Below, in pieces: positions 44,806-56,898 of a stretch of 64,000 nucleotides of DNA; the stretch's first letter is position 1; each line of letters opens with the position of its first letter. The DNA is from Bos javanicus. Taxonomy: Eukaryota > Chordata > Mammalia > Artiodactyla > Bovidae. Position numbers and translations under genes: made by a program. The stretch spans positions 11,638,854 through 11,702,853 of the forward strand of contig NC_083897.1 of assembly GCF_032452875.1 (NCBI RefSeq), in the 5' to 3' direction. The notes beneath the pieces were generated by a model. It did no database searches, was not told the origin of the DNA, and was given only the letters and a program-made list of their open reading frames with translations.

Positions 44806-45708
44806 AACAAAAGTGGCTGGAACTAGAGAGGCATAGTGGGAGCCTGATCAGAGCTGTGACTTCTTCCAGCCTCAGTGGTACTCGAATGTCCTGTCATTTG
44901 TGGGGCCAGGGCCCCAAGAGCTGGAGCCACAGTCTGAATCAAGATAAGTTTATCTCAGCATGATGGTGGTTTCCCCTTTGGCTAGAGACAGTGCCAGAAC
45001 CAGAGTGGCTGGAACAAAAGGCCTAGGCTTCTCCCCAGCTTAATAGCTGCCTTCGCCTTGACCCAGAGGTAGGGTTGTGGCCCCGAGAACAGAAGCCCAG
45101 TAGAAATCCTGGCTTCTCCCAAGGTGCAGTGGTGATTTCCACCTGGGCAGGGAGTAGTGCCAGAGCTGGAAGGACTGGAGCGTGAACCTGGTGTGGGCTG
45201 GAGGATGAATTAGGGAGTAGTCCTGGTAGACTGGCCAAAGTACCAGGTAGTTTTCAATATGCTACCTCTATACTAGACCTGAGGGTAAGTAAATCTATAA
45301 GTGTACTTCTCAAAAGCAGATTTCAATTTCCTACAGCCCTCCAGTAAGCCCCACTGCTTTTCCAGTGAGCCAAGGGGGCTCATGTTTCTGATGCCAGACC
45401 CTAAGGCTAGAGGGCCTAATGTGAGATTTGGATTCCTTTACTCCTACTCAAGATCCCTGAGCCTGTGATATGACCATCCTCTTCAGGTTTACCCACCAGG
45501 GTGTAGGTCCCAACTGTACCATTTACCCTCCATTCAAAATAGAGTTCATATGGTTCTTTCCCTATAACATTATTTGTAGAAGAACTATTCTGCTAGTCTT
45601 AAAGTGATTCTCAGAGAGAGTTGCTCTCTATGTAGTTGCAATCTTGATGTGTTTGTCAGGAGGAGGCGAGCTCAGCATCTTCCTATTCTGCCATCTTGAT
45701 CCTGCCAT

Positions 45709-45794
45709 TTACTTTTAATTTTTTAAAATTATTTTTATAAAATAGGAAGACAAAAAGTAAAATATTATCTGTAGTTTTAGAAAACTAATTGTTT
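45709..45794. other. Short AT-rich flank of L1-B
   Basis: No feature recognised. Confidence 0.4.
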
Positions 45795-46000
45795 GGTGCC
45801 TACTAAACTATAGTCTACCACCTGCTTTTGTGAATAAAGTTTCATTGGAAGACAGCACAACCATTTACTTATGTGTTATATATGGTTGCTTTCACATCAT
45901 AATGGGAAAGTTAAGCAGTTGCAGCCGAGACTGTGTGGTCCAAAAAACTGAAAATATTTATTATCTGGCCCTTTCCATTAAAAAATAATTGCTGACACAT
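45795..46000 (-). mobile_element. DNA-transposon remnant (MER type)
   Basis: Plus strand: ctaaactatagtctaccacc, gaataaagtttcattggaag, acagcacaaccatttactta, tatggttgctttcacatc, ttgcagccgagactgtg, tatttattatctggcccttt and aattgctgacacatg. This is the order of a common non-autonomous mammalian DNA transposon (hAT-like, MER group), read from the 3' side. No transposase is present. The exact name is not certain. Confidence 0.55.
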
Positions 46001-46009
46001 GGGGTAAAA

Positions 46010-46700
46010 CCTATTATTACAGCAGTATATTTCACATAGTTAAAATCATTGTTAACATAATTTTGTACACTTTTCCATTTAATATTATAGAGAATACATT
46101 TCTTTACTGCTATTTTTATGGACATAATCTTTAATGATTTTCTGGCAAGTCATCTATTAGATAAGACATTGTTTAAAATAACATATTTTTATTGTTGAGC
46201 ATTTAGCTTCCACTTTTTCAGCATTGAAAATACTTCTCAGAAGAATAACCCTAATACATATTTGGAGCACATTTTGGATAATTCCTTTATGGTAGATTTT
46301 TAAAAATTGAGTTAGAGTGTCAAAAGATATGAATATTTTATAGTTTTCATAAAAATTATCACATGAATGTCTAAAAGATTGTACCAGTTGACAATGGCAG
46401 CAGCAATCCATGCTGGTATTGAATTCATTTCACAATGTCAGAAAAGGTTATGGGGATAGTATGCTTCATAAATATAGATACATATTTAGAATATAAATAT
46501 ATATACATAAATTTTGTCTCTCATGAGTTTATAATCTGTATCTCTTTGCTTCTCACGTTTCATTTTTTTCCATTCCTTTTTAAACTTTTGGATAGTATCC
46601 CATCTCATTTTTGGCTCATATTTTTGGGATCTTCAAGTTATTTTGTTATCATATTTATGATTTTTATGTAAAAATTTATCTGACATATTTGCTTAAGTAC
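46010..46700 (-). mobile_element. Very old L1 3' region, antisense (tentative)
   Basis: Scattered phrases such as aagattgtaccagttgacaa and atttataatctgtatctctttg are in the order of an L1M 3'UTR/ORF2 end in antisense. Too diverged for firm boundaries. Confidence 0.35.
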
Positions 46701-48849
46701 TTTAAAATTTCTTAATTCTTTGTATTTGACCAAACACTTTAAATCAATATTGTCTGTCTTCCATCTTCTATTTTACTGAAGTGCTAGAGAAAGTTTCATT
46801 AATGGTCTGCTTTTTAAAATATTTCTTTCCTTACTCATTTGTGGCGTTTGACTATGATGACCCTTATAACTACATTAAAACTATTTCTTATTTATACATT
46901 TTTCCCCTCTCAGTTTCCCTGTACTCAGTCTGTTTCTCAGTTTCCTTTATTGAATTTCTCTTCTAACCACATTTTAAACACCGATGGTCTTAAGATTCCA
47001 TCTAATTATTCTTATCACTTATTTTTTCTGGGCATTCTCATCCTCTCCAAAAGTCTTTATTTTTTTCTGTTATATTTTCCATGTCTTCATTACTCAAACT
47101 TCTAATATTCAATCATGTGTTTTCAATTTCTTGCTGAAATCCCCTTATGCTTGTCTGATAGGCTACTCCAACAAATTCCTTAACTTTTCAATCTCCTGAA
47201 AGTAGCTCCAGCTCCCATTGTCCATACTTTGGTTAATGATAGTGCCATTGAACCATTTTATATAGCTAAAAATCTTGAAGTTTTCCTTCATACTTACCTC
47301 TCTCTCACTCTCTACACTCAGTAATTTACCAAGCATTTTCAGTTCTAACTCCTCAATATCTTATTCTATTGAACCATCTCTGCTGCCAAAGATTTGGCCT
47401 TCAGCCCCTCTTTTGGTTGTTTAACTGTTTTCTCACACATAGAAGTCTTCTTCCCTCTTGTTTAATGTTACATGATTTTAGGGATTCTCACCTTTTATAG
47501 CCTACTCCCACTGTATTATAATTATTTACGTGTTTGAATTCTCCATTGGGCCATAAGTTCCTAAAGAGTGTCATTTCAATCTCAATTCTTAGAATAAAGC
47601 AAGTGTCTGCATTGATTGTTAATTAAAAGTTTGACTATAGGCATTCATATATTATGAATATAAAGTACTGTATTAGTTTACCAAGGCATTTAGCCTTCAC
47701 TTTAATTATGATAAGGGCAAAAAGGATGTCTATTCAAGATGTTTTAAATGTCAGCAGGTCGGTTTGGATGATTATTCTTACCATCTCTTTAAGTCTAATA
47801 CACAAACAACAATATGTAAATAATCTTCCTAACAGAGAGTTAATTGACTCAATAAACTAGTTTATTGGAATGTTTAAATTCAGTAAATCTGATGTAAATT
47901 TTAAAGTTTAAAACATTTTTATGATGACAAAATTTCATAACATATTCTCCCCTTTGCCTTGATAAGAGAACAAAACCATGGTCCAAAAAATAACAAATAT
48001 GACCATTCTTTGAAATTATTTTCCACTCAGAAAGTTCTAGATTTAGTGTTATCTTTTGCATATTGTCACAAGCAAACAAAAATACTGAAAAATGATGACC
48101 GTACGTGAGTCAATTTCTACTTCTTTAAACGAATTATGTTCTAAAGGTCAGAAATAATAGAGAGGGAGTCAATAAATAAGTATATATACAAAATTTAGAA
48201 AAATAATTCCTAGAAAAAGAGCTGAAATTAGTACTTTTCAGACATTAATTCTGTGCTTTATCTATATCATTATATGTCAGAATTTGTCAACCCAACTAGA
48301 TAGAAATGTATTAAGATAAGAAGAACGTGTACTTGAACATGATATCAGAAATAAAGCATGCTAGGATGACATAAACTAGGACTTTAAATTATTTTTCATT
48401 ATCATGTCTTGATTATAGCTTTGTAACCAACTGCAGAGAAATTACAGAAGACAGTCCAAGAAACAAAGATACAACTAAGGACTCACTTTACATGTTTATT
48501 AATATTGTATTGGTTAATATCAGACAAATACAATTAAAATAAAAAATTCCTAGAAGAGAATGTTGTAAAGAAGATGAAATCCCAAGTGAATTTAAAAACA
48601 GGATAATCCAGGGCACTCAAAACATCTTGTTATAGCAGCCTTTTTTAACTAAAAAGCACTTTTAGGTTATGTAAAACAGTTTTTCAAGTTTTCCCTAGAT
48701 ATAAAAGGATCAACGACTGTAACCAGAACATTCTCTCTATAATGAGGCAATACTGAAAGGTATTATTTCTACCATCTTCAAAAAAAACTCTTGTGCCACT
48801 CCATCATTTCTCCCAGATGAAAATGGTCAAACATAAATGAAATGTCAAA
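46701..48849. other. Unassigned AT-rich DNA
   Basis: No gene found. 47160-47630 (ccaacaaattccttaac, aagcattttcagttctaac, ttgggccataagttcctaaag) faintly resembles the 3' part of an ancient LINE; no family named. Short frames on both strands lack motifs. Confidence 0.35.
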
Positions 48850-49307
48850 TTAAAAAAAAAAAGTGCAGCACTGCTCAAGTGCTGTACTGTACCTGTATCT
48901 GCCAGAAATGATTACTAAAGACTCATTCCAATAAACCATCTCTGATTACAGTATTCACTTGGAAAAAACCTCTGTCAAAATCTGTTCTGAGAGGAAAATA
49001 TAAACCACTCCTTTATAGGCAGCGCTAGTATGGACTGGAGTGCTGCCTTTTATACGCAAATTAAGCCAAACTTAATTGGACTCTTCCAATAGCAACTTCA
49101 GAGCTTTTCAGCAATCTGTATTTACTACAGCAATGCAAAATCACAATAAAAAGGGACAACTTTCAAAAATACCATTCTTTGCATTTGAGCAGAGGTTAGG
49201 CTGAAGAGCTTTTAATGAGAATGAACTCTATTCAGTTGTTTGAAGGGATTTTCATTAAGAATGAAAATGTGGCTTCTTTTCCAAGTGGCCACATACAGAG
49301 TATATTT
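48850..49307. other. Repeat-free patch with a short hairpin
   Basis: Complex sequence with no recognised repeat, containing an 11-bp stem at 48862-48888, acgcaaattaagcc and aacttaattgg (homeodomain/POU-like words) at about 49057-49080, and ccttttatacgc. Possibly conserved non-coding DNA; conservation cannot be tested here. Confidence 0.3.
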
Positions 49308-49323
49308 AGCATTTTACTTTTTT

Positions 49324-49658
49324 TTAAATTTTATTTTATTTTTAAACTTTACAATATTGTATTAGTTTTGCCAAATATCAAAATGAATCCACCACAGGTA
49401 TACATGTGTTCCCCATCCTGATCCCTCCTCCCTCCTCCCTCCCCATACCATCCCTCTGGGTCATCCCAGTGCACTAGCCCCAAGCATCCAGTATCGTGCA
49501 TCCAACCTGGACTGGCATCTCGTTTCATACATGATATTTTACATGTTTCAATGCCATTCTCCCAAATCTTCCCACCCACTCCCTCTCCCATATAGTCCAT
49601 AAGACTGTTCTATATATGGAATTTAGAAAGATGGTAACAATAACCCTGTGTACGAGAC
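49324..49658 (-). mobile_element. L1-BT 3' end with 5' inversion and 16-bp TSD
   Basis: 49324-49613 is antisense L1-BT 3'UTR (taaactttacaatattgta, pyrimidine block at about 49420-49445, ccataagactgttctata). 49614-49658 is the adjacent upstream part in the opposite direction (tggaatttagaaagatgg ... gtgtacgag). TSD agcattttactttttt at 49308-49323 and 49659-49674, perfect. The arrangement is that left by twin priming. Confidence 0.93.
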
Positions 49659-49674
49659 AGCATTTTACTTTTTT

Positions 49675-52369
49675 AAAGGAAAATTTCACTAAACTATTCT
49701 AACTTGAAAGCACATTTCAGAGAGAATATATTTAATATAAAATAGATCAATGTTTGACTTGTGCATTCATTTGTGGAAAGCTAAATTATACACAGTAAAT
49801 TGGCATAATTAAATCACCCAGTAATTTAAAATTTATAATCACTTGGATATATTTGGTTAAAGTTTGTCTTTCACTCTATTTAAAAAAATAACGGTCTATT
49901 TTCAGCAATATCAAGTGTATACAAGGAAAGGGATTTCCATATTTAAGAGTAAAGACCACAAACATACTAATGTAAAATTAGTGTTTATAGATAAATATTC
50001 CTTAGGCTAATGAAAATGAATTCCTAGTATGTGATGAGTAAATTTGTTTTTTTTAAAAGCAGGTATTTAAGACCAAAATAACATTACTTTTGACAGAGAA
50101 AGAAAAGGGAATTTCAGGAAACTAGGATATAGTTGGAAGAATTCTCATCTGACATTCCTTTTCTGCCTATCCTAGTTTTAACAATGCTTTAGGCCACTAC
50201 TACCAAATAGTAAGAGTTTGCATTTCTGATAAGAAACTATTTTCCATACCTAGAGTAGGAGCAGGAGAGCATATTGCTTATTCTTGGGAAGGTAAATTGC
50301 CCTGCTGAGCTAAAGGAGAGGTTTTATGTAAGAAATTTATGTGCTGAAATAGGTCCAGTTATAGAAAGCTATGAAAGGCAAGTTGAAGCTTTTGTGGTGT
50401 TAACTTGTAACACTTCAGTTCTCAAACCTTTTTCTTTGGTAGCATCAGATGGATGGTATTCAGGTGAACAGTGCATTCACATAAGTGTATCCAGCGATAC
50501 ATGTTAACTCCCAGAGTAAGAGCTCTGGCTCCACCCTCTTCTCTTCCATGTAAAATAGTGTTTCTGAACCAGTGAGAATGTTGTTATATGAATAATTATG
50601 AATCTAGTCAAATGGATTATTTAAGTCATATGTAAATTGTACTTCCATATTAGTAAAGAATTACTTGTGATACATCTCAAAATTGACTATAGTGTAAGAA
50701 GAATCAGAGTTGGTTGGATGTTTTGGGGAGAAGTCATATGTGGTCCCAATGTTTAATCATAGAGAGGAGACAGCAAATCAGTTAAGTATCAACCCTAGAA
50801 TTTTAGACTTCAGGTGCTTTGGGACCCTCCAGACTAAGATAAAATGGTAAACATGGAAAAGATAGGACATTAAGGATATAAATTATAAAGAAAAATTAAT
50901 AGGTTTTGTACTTTTTAGTACCATTGCCAATAAAGAATGAGGATGCATTGTGTTGAGGTTTGTCTAGCAATATTTTAAAGTTTAACAATTGAGTTTAAAT
51001 TTAGATTGATGTTGGCATCAATCTGGCCCAAGGAAATAATATTTTTCAGTTATGATAAACCATATGAAATTGCTGACATTTGACATTTTGACCTATAGAA
51101 GTAATAATTTCATATAGTTCAGTCTAATATAATCCTTGTTTTTGTGGTAGAGGCAGACTTGTTTCTGGGATAAGCTATAGGCTTTAATCAAGTAAAGGAT
51201 GAGCAGCAACGGGATGACACTCTGTGAAAGGTAACTGGAACAAATGAAGTAAATAAAAGATCTGAAATGTAAAAAATTAACTCCCTTAGATATATAAAAA
51301 GTTTGGAATTCTCAAGGAAAAATGATCCAAAATGCATAACAAAAGGGAACATTAAGTATCAAACTATATTTATGGCTATATGATGCCAAATGACTGATAA
51401 ATATTGAATATTCAATCATGCTGATGTTTTCAAGTATCATATAGATGAAATATCCAGATAAATAAATGCACATTTATTTTCTTCTAGATATCTAGACATA
51501 ATCTAAGATGGGATTTCAAAGAATAAAAACTGACTCCATATAATCATACTAAATAAAAATGCATCCCCTTTTGTACTTCTTATTTAAAGGAAAAGAATGC
51601 AAGCAACACCAATATAGGATTCAGAAAATACTTTTTTTTTTTTTAAATTAGGGGAAATAGCCTTCTCTTAAATACTAAGTGGACAGCTGGACTATATATA
51701 AACTTGATAAAGGGAGCAAAGTGGCAGCTTACAGGCATGTATTGTTCTGCCATTAATAATAATGGAAAATAATTATTATTACTAAATAATAATTATGACT
51801 AGTGTTCTAATCATTTTTAACACAACTTCAGTGTTTAAAAATTCAGAGAGTGACTACAAGTTTGAATTTCTAGCCTCTCTCGAAAATTTAAAAGATTGAG
51901 CAACACTGACCTCACGTTTCCAGATGTCAGCAATCAGCCAAAAGTGAAGACCAGATACTAAAGAGAGATGAGGTAAGCACTTTAATTTTCCAAACACCCT
52001 TCCCAGCTCATTTCACTCCATTATGTTCTATTTCCTTGTGAGCCTTTGAGTTTGTGATCCCTGACATAGTGTTTGAGGACCAAATATAGATGATTGGGAC
52101 AAGTTGGGGCAAAGGGATGAATTATATAAATCAAGGGGAATTCTCTTATCCCACACTCTCCTCCTCAAGTGTGTGGAAATGTATATATGCTTCAAAATGA
52201 ATGATGCTAAAAGCATGTGATTAATATAATTTGCATTTAAATATTTTAACAGGATTACATCCATCTGTGAAAAGATTATTTTGGTAGAGGCAAAGGGAAG
52301 GCCTTTTCCAGAGCTCCTCAAATAAAATGGTACATACATACCCACTTTAACTTATATGGATAATGATGA
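49675..52369. other. Unassigned AT-rich DNA
   Basis: About 2.7 kb with no gene or named repeat. T tract near 51632-51643. The 77-codon frame at 50274-50507 and the 105-codon minus frame at 52028-52345 have no recognisable domain. Confidence 0.4.
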
Positions 52370-53537
52370 TTCAATTCAGTTCAGCCACTCAGTTCAGTTC
52401 AGTTCAGTTCAATTCAGTCGCTCAGTCGTGTCCAACTCTTTGCGACCCCATGAATCGCAGCATGCCAGGCCTCCCTGTCCATCACCAACTCCCCGGAGTT
52501 CACTCATACTCACCTCCATTGAGTCAGTGATGCCATCCAGCCATCTCATCCTCTGTCGTCCCCTTCTCCTCCTGCCCCCAATCCCTCCCAGCATCAGAGT
52601 CTTTTCCAATGAGTCAACTCTTCACATGAGGTGGCCAAAGTACTGGAGTTTCAGCTTTAGCATCATTCCTTCCAAAGAAATCCCAGGGCTGATCTCCTTC
52701 AGAATGGACTGGTTGGATCTCCTTGTAGTCCAAGAGACTCTCAAGAGTCTTCTCCAACACCACACTTCAAAAGCATCAATTCTTCAGAGCTCAGCTTTCT
52801 TCACAGTCCAACTCGCACATCCATACATGACCACAGGAAAAACCATAGCCTTGACTAGATGAACCTTTGTTGGCAAAGTAATGTCTCTGCTTTTGAATAT
52901 GCTATCTAGGTTGGTCATAACTTTCCTTCCAAGGAGTAAGCGTCTTTCAATTTCATGGCTGCAGTCACCATCTGCAGTGATTTTGGAGACCAAGAAAATA
53001 AAGTCTCTCACTGTTTCCCCATCTATTTCCCATGAAGTGATGGGACCACATGCCGTGATCTTCGGTTTCTGAATGTTGAGTTTTAAGCCAACTTTTTCAC
53101 TCTCCTCTTTCATATTCATCAAGAGGCTTTTTAGTTCCTCTTCACTTTCTGCCACAAGGGTGGTGTCATCTGCATATCTGTGATCAGCCATTCAGTCGTG
53201 TCCAACTCTTTGTGACCCCATGGACTGCAGCACACCAGGCCTCCCTGTCCATCACCAACTCCCGGAGTTTACTCAAACACATGTCCGTTTAGTCGGTAAT
53301 GCCATCCAACCATCTTATCCTCTGCCATCCCCTTCTCCTCCTGCCTTCAATCCCAGCATCAGGGTTTTTTCAAATGAGTCAGTTCTTCACATCAGGTGGC
53401 CAAAGTATTGGAGTTTCAGCTTCAGCATCAGGCCTTCCAATGAATATTCAGGACTGATCTCCTTTAAGATGGACTGGTTGGATCTCCTTGCAGGCCAAGG
53501 AACTCTCAAGAGTCTTCTCCAACACCACAGTTCAAAA
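52370..53537 (-). mobile_element. Older BovB 3' end split by a younger BovB
   Basis: Tail piece 52370-52392 (attcaattcagttcagcc) and main piece 53184-53537 (tcagccattcagtcgtg ... caacaccacagttcaaaa) are one antisense BovB with older signature (aatgaatattcagg in antisense). Split near its 3' end by the copy at 52393-53183. Confidence 0.88.
52393..53183 (-). mobile_element. Younger BovB inserted in an older BovB tail
   Basis: Antisense, pentameric tail (ttcagttcagttcag), through to the motif C region. TSD tcagccactcag (52381-52392) against tcagccattcag (53184-53195), 11 of 12, made of the older BovB. Younger signature. The minus frame 52784-53191 is open for 135 codons and keeps RYADDTTL; the C-terminal CGA codon is intact. 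Confidence 0.92.
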
Positions 53538-53540
53538 TCT

Positions 53541-54227
53541 CACTTGTTTATTTTTGTGCATATATTTCCTGACAGATTTTTCATGAAAGCATTTATTTTA
53601 TTTGTTGGGAGATTATTTCCTTAAAGTTTTTCAGAGTAATATTAAGTCATTCTTCACTGGGATTGGGGAGAGAGGAATTCATGAGAGGGTGAGATATGAT
53701 TCCAAGTTGCTTTTTGCCTTAATCTTCTCAGTTTGGTAAAAGAGTATTCATACTCTTTGGCTCAGAGCTCAGAATAGGCCACCCCCAGCTCATAATGCCC
53801 TGTGTAGTCTGGTATTTGTTTTTCTACTGATCCAATAGAGTGACTTTTCTCAGCCTGGTGAACAAGCTGCTCTAGAAACAGCATAATCAGGAGAACAGGT
53901 ACCAGTTTTAGTCATTTTAATCTTTAATTTTTTCAAGGTTCTGCCAAACAGCATGGAATAGAGCACAGGATGGGGTGAGGATAGTCTGCCATGAACACAA
54001 CGAATAAGAGGATGCTGTACTTGAAGAGAATTTAAAAACAATCAGACTAAAAATCAGTCAACTTTTACTATCACCATATGTCAGCATTTCTGAACATTGT
54101 TGGTGATAAAATACTCTTCCTGTTGTGGCTGGCTACTCCCATGGTCCCTTCTACCTTACTATTTTCACTGCTTTTTCCCCCTTATTTTTCTAAGTAAATT
54201 GACAAAAAGCTTATAATCATAAACACA
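53541..54227. other. Unassigned DNA
   Basis: No gene or repeat family recognised. Confidence 0.4.
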
Positions 54228-54370
54228 AAACTCCAACTCTTCTGCCATTTGATAACTACGTGACCTTAGGCAACTCATTTAACATCTCTATAGGTATATC
54301 GATAGCACGCACTTTACAGATATATGTGAGAAATTAATGAGTTGATTTTTATTGTGCTTATGAACACATA
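54228..54370 (+). mobile_element. MIR SINE remnant
   Basis: ctccaactcttctgccattt, acgtgaccttaggcaactca, tttaacatctctataggt, then gagaaattaatgagttg match the MIR core in order. Among the clearer MIRs in the window. Confidence 0.7.
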
Positions 54371-54654
54371 TCCTCTTAATGTATTATAATTATTATAATT
54401 ATCATTCCTTTAGGGATTTGATGGTTACTTTTTAAAACAAGTACAATAATTCTAAGATTTTATTAATTTGTAATTCCAAATTGCAATAGTATTTGTTATA
54501 TTTGCACTGCTTCTGGATATAATCAAACAACTCAGGCTTAAAATAGAAGAAACTGCTCTTTTATATATTTTACTAAACTCTGTATTAAAACAGGAACCAA
54601 TGAAAAGAGACTGATTTTATAGAAAATCTTGATTTGTGAATAGGAGAATGTTAC
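54371..54654. other. Unassigned AT-rich DNA
   Basis: Nothing recognised. Confidence 0.4.
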
Positions 54655-54765
54655 TTATTTATTGAATGTCTACTATATATTAGGTACTGTGAATGATACC
54701 AAGGTGTGAAATATCGCTACCCTTACAATCTAGTGGATGAGAATAAATCAATACCAAGACCTGTA
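54655..54765 (+). mobile_element. Ancient LINE/SINE (L2/MIR-like) fragment, tentative
   Basis: tatttattgaatgtctactatatattaggtactg then taccaaggtg and cttacaatctagtgg follows a phrase common in ancient mammalian L2/MIR-type repeats. Short and diverged. Confidence 0.45.
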
Positions 54766-55904
54766 TATACACAAAAAAATTCTCCTATTTGACCATGGAA
54801 GATATCATTAATTGATCACAATGCTATTTCTAAATATTAATGGCTTAATGGTCCTTGTGAGTGTAAAACCTCAAGTAACCATCATCTGTCTCTGGAAGTT
54901 GGTAGTTAAAATCAAATCTACTTGCTGTCAAGGTCAAGATGATACCTAACTGTTAAATGAATAATCTGAGCAGCAGGAAATCATATTAAAGGGATTAAAG
55001 AGTAAAACTTTAAAAAAAGAGTGACCTTCAGTTGTACTGAAGATTAAATAAAAAGATACTTAAAATGACCCAAGTGATACAGTAAGGTTTAACAACTATT
55101 TTAATATAATAATATAATTTTATGGTCACTTAAAGAAAATACAGTATTCATCTTTCAAAGTTTGAAATAAGTTTTATGAACACAAAATGTTCTACTGAAG
55201 TCAAGCAATATATCTTTAGATTTTTAGGGTCAGTCTCAGTCTAGAATCAGTGTTCTATAGATAAAATAGATCAGCTGGATTTATATCCATTTGTTGAAAA
55301 GAATTATTTAGATTTTAAAAAATCAAAAAATCAATTAGAATGAGACTTTAAAGGTGATATCTTTCTCTTTAGAAGATATAAAATATATGCCCTTTAGTTT
55401 TTATGGGAGATACTTAGAGCCCCTAAATAAATAAAACATAAGAAAGGCTTTTTATACATATACTTACAGATAATTACCTATTTATCCCGGTTGTTTCTAT
55501 GGAAATTGCCAGTTCATATGATTTCATGTTCAAAAACAAAGTATTTTTTATGAACGCTAAACATGACCTATTTAAAAAATAAAACTCTCACCTGCACTGC
55601 AGGTAGCTATTTGCAAATTAAATGTATAAAAAGTCAAGGGTTCAAGCTAAAAATGTTCAAATGCATATTTAATCTTAAAATAGCATTAGCCATTCTTTAA
55701 AAATGTGGAGTTAACAGGGGGTATGATCTCACAATTCACTTTTTATTTCCTTTTTTTTGAGTTGGTATCTCCTAACATAATATTCCTAGATTAGGGAAAT
55801 AAAGCTATTAACAATTAATACTTCCTAAGTAGGGAATATAATGTTATAGTCACTCTGGAAAAAAATAATTAACATTTCTTAATTTCAAATACTTAGAGGG
55901 AAAA
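54766..55904. other. Unassigned AT-rich DNA
   Basis: No feature recognised over about 1.1 kb. Confidence 0.4.
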
Positions 55905-56892
55905 ATATTTTGTTGAAGTATAGTTGACTTAAAATTTCATATTAGTTCCATGTGTATAGCAGAGTGATTTATACTGATAAATATTCATTTTCAGATTCTT
56001 AAAAAATACTGAGTATGGTTATCTGTGCTATACAATAGGTTCTTGTTGGTTATCTATTTCATGTGTAATAGTGTGTATGTGTTAATTTCAAGCTCTTACC
56101 TTTATTCCTTCCCCCTTCCCCTTTGGTAACCATAAGTTTGTTTTCTATGTCTGTGGATCTATTTGTGTTTTGTAAATAAGTTCATTTGTATCTTTTTTTA
56201 GATTCCACATATAAGAAATAAAATATTTGTCTTTGACTTATTTTTCTTAGTATGATGATCTCTAGGTCCATCCATGTTGCTGCAAATGGCATTATTTCAT
56301 TCTTTTTATGGCTGAGTAATATTTCATTATATATGTATATATGACATTTTCTTTATCCATTCATCTGTTGATGGGCATTTGCTTTGCTTCCATGTCTTGA
56401 CTACTGTCAAAAGTGTTGCAGTGAACATCAGGGGGCATGCCTCTTTTCAAATTGCAGTTTTCTCTAGATATGTGCCTAGGAGTGGGACTGCTGGATCATA
56501 TGGCAACTCTATTTTTAGTTTTTAAAATAATCTCCCTATTGTTCTGTATAGTGGCTGTACCAATTTTCATTTCCACCAGCAGTGTAAGAAGGTTCCCTTT
56601 CTCCACACCCTCTCCAGCATTTATTTGTAGACTTTTTGATGATGGCCATTTTGACTGGAGTGAAGTGGTACCTCATTATAGTTTTGATTTGCATCTCTCT
56701 AATTAGTGATTTGAGCATCTTTTCATGTGCCTGTTGGTTGTGTATAAATTTTCTTTGAAAAAATGTCAATTTAGGTTTTCTGCCCATTTGTTTTATATTG
56801 AGCTGTATAACCTGTTTATATATTTTGGAAATTAATCCCTTGTTGGTTGCATTACTTCCAAATATTTTCTCCCACTCAGTAGGTTGTTTTAA
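55905..56892 (-). mobile_element. L1 3' end, antisense (L1-C)
   Basis: 3'UTR (tgttgaagtatagttgactt, tttggtaaccataagtttg), then the ORF2 C-terminus in antisense (ctctaggtccatccatgttg, gatcatatggcaactc, caccctctccagcatttatt), ending 5' truncated near ccactcagtaggttg. About 990 bases, similar in age to L1-A. No TSD recognised. Confidence 0.85.
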
Positions 56893-56898
56893 ATGCAA
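56536..56898 (-). pseudogene. L1 ORF2p C-terminal fragment
   Basis: Minus frame of 120 codons: ISKIYKQVIQLNIKQMG, INNQ-like FIHNQQAHEKML, then YHFTPVKMAIIKKSTNKCW and CGEREPSYTAGGNENWY, the segment downstream of the ORF2p RT that leads into the cysteine-rich end. The first few codons are host DNA. Truncated on both sides and inactive. Confidence 0.85.

Larger units (their letters stand above)
34813..45708 (-). mobile_element. Second antisense L1 spanning about 11 kb, heavily invaded (L1-B)
   Basis: Own segments: 34813-35138 (3'UTR), 38915-40268 and 40460-41480 (ORF2), 42346-42865 (ORF2 start/ORF1 end), 44806-45708 (5'UTR). Markers include ttagattccataataagtg, gcaaaagcttttaagtttaattagg, ttgtgccagtatcatac, cacttgaaaagaatgtgtattc and the 5' end in antisense (gaggaggcgagctcagcatc ... 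ctgccatcttgatc). The RT core is deleted near 40590 and ORF1 is almost wholly gone. Inserted: BovB 35139-38914, Bov-tA 40269-40459, BovB 41481-42345 and the BovB pair 42866-44805. Confidence 0.8.

Noticed and set aside
50274..50507. 77-codon frame in unique DNA
   Set aside because: Length expected by chance; no motif, signal peptide or neighbouring exon signals.
52028..52345. 105-codon minus-strand frame
   Set aside because: No recognisable domain, AT-rich composition like the surroundings; not enough to call a gene.
52381..52430. Short direct repeats resembling a CRISPR or satellite array
   Set aside because: They are pentameric BovB 3' tails (TTCAG units) next to BovB bodies in a mammalian genome; no spacers.
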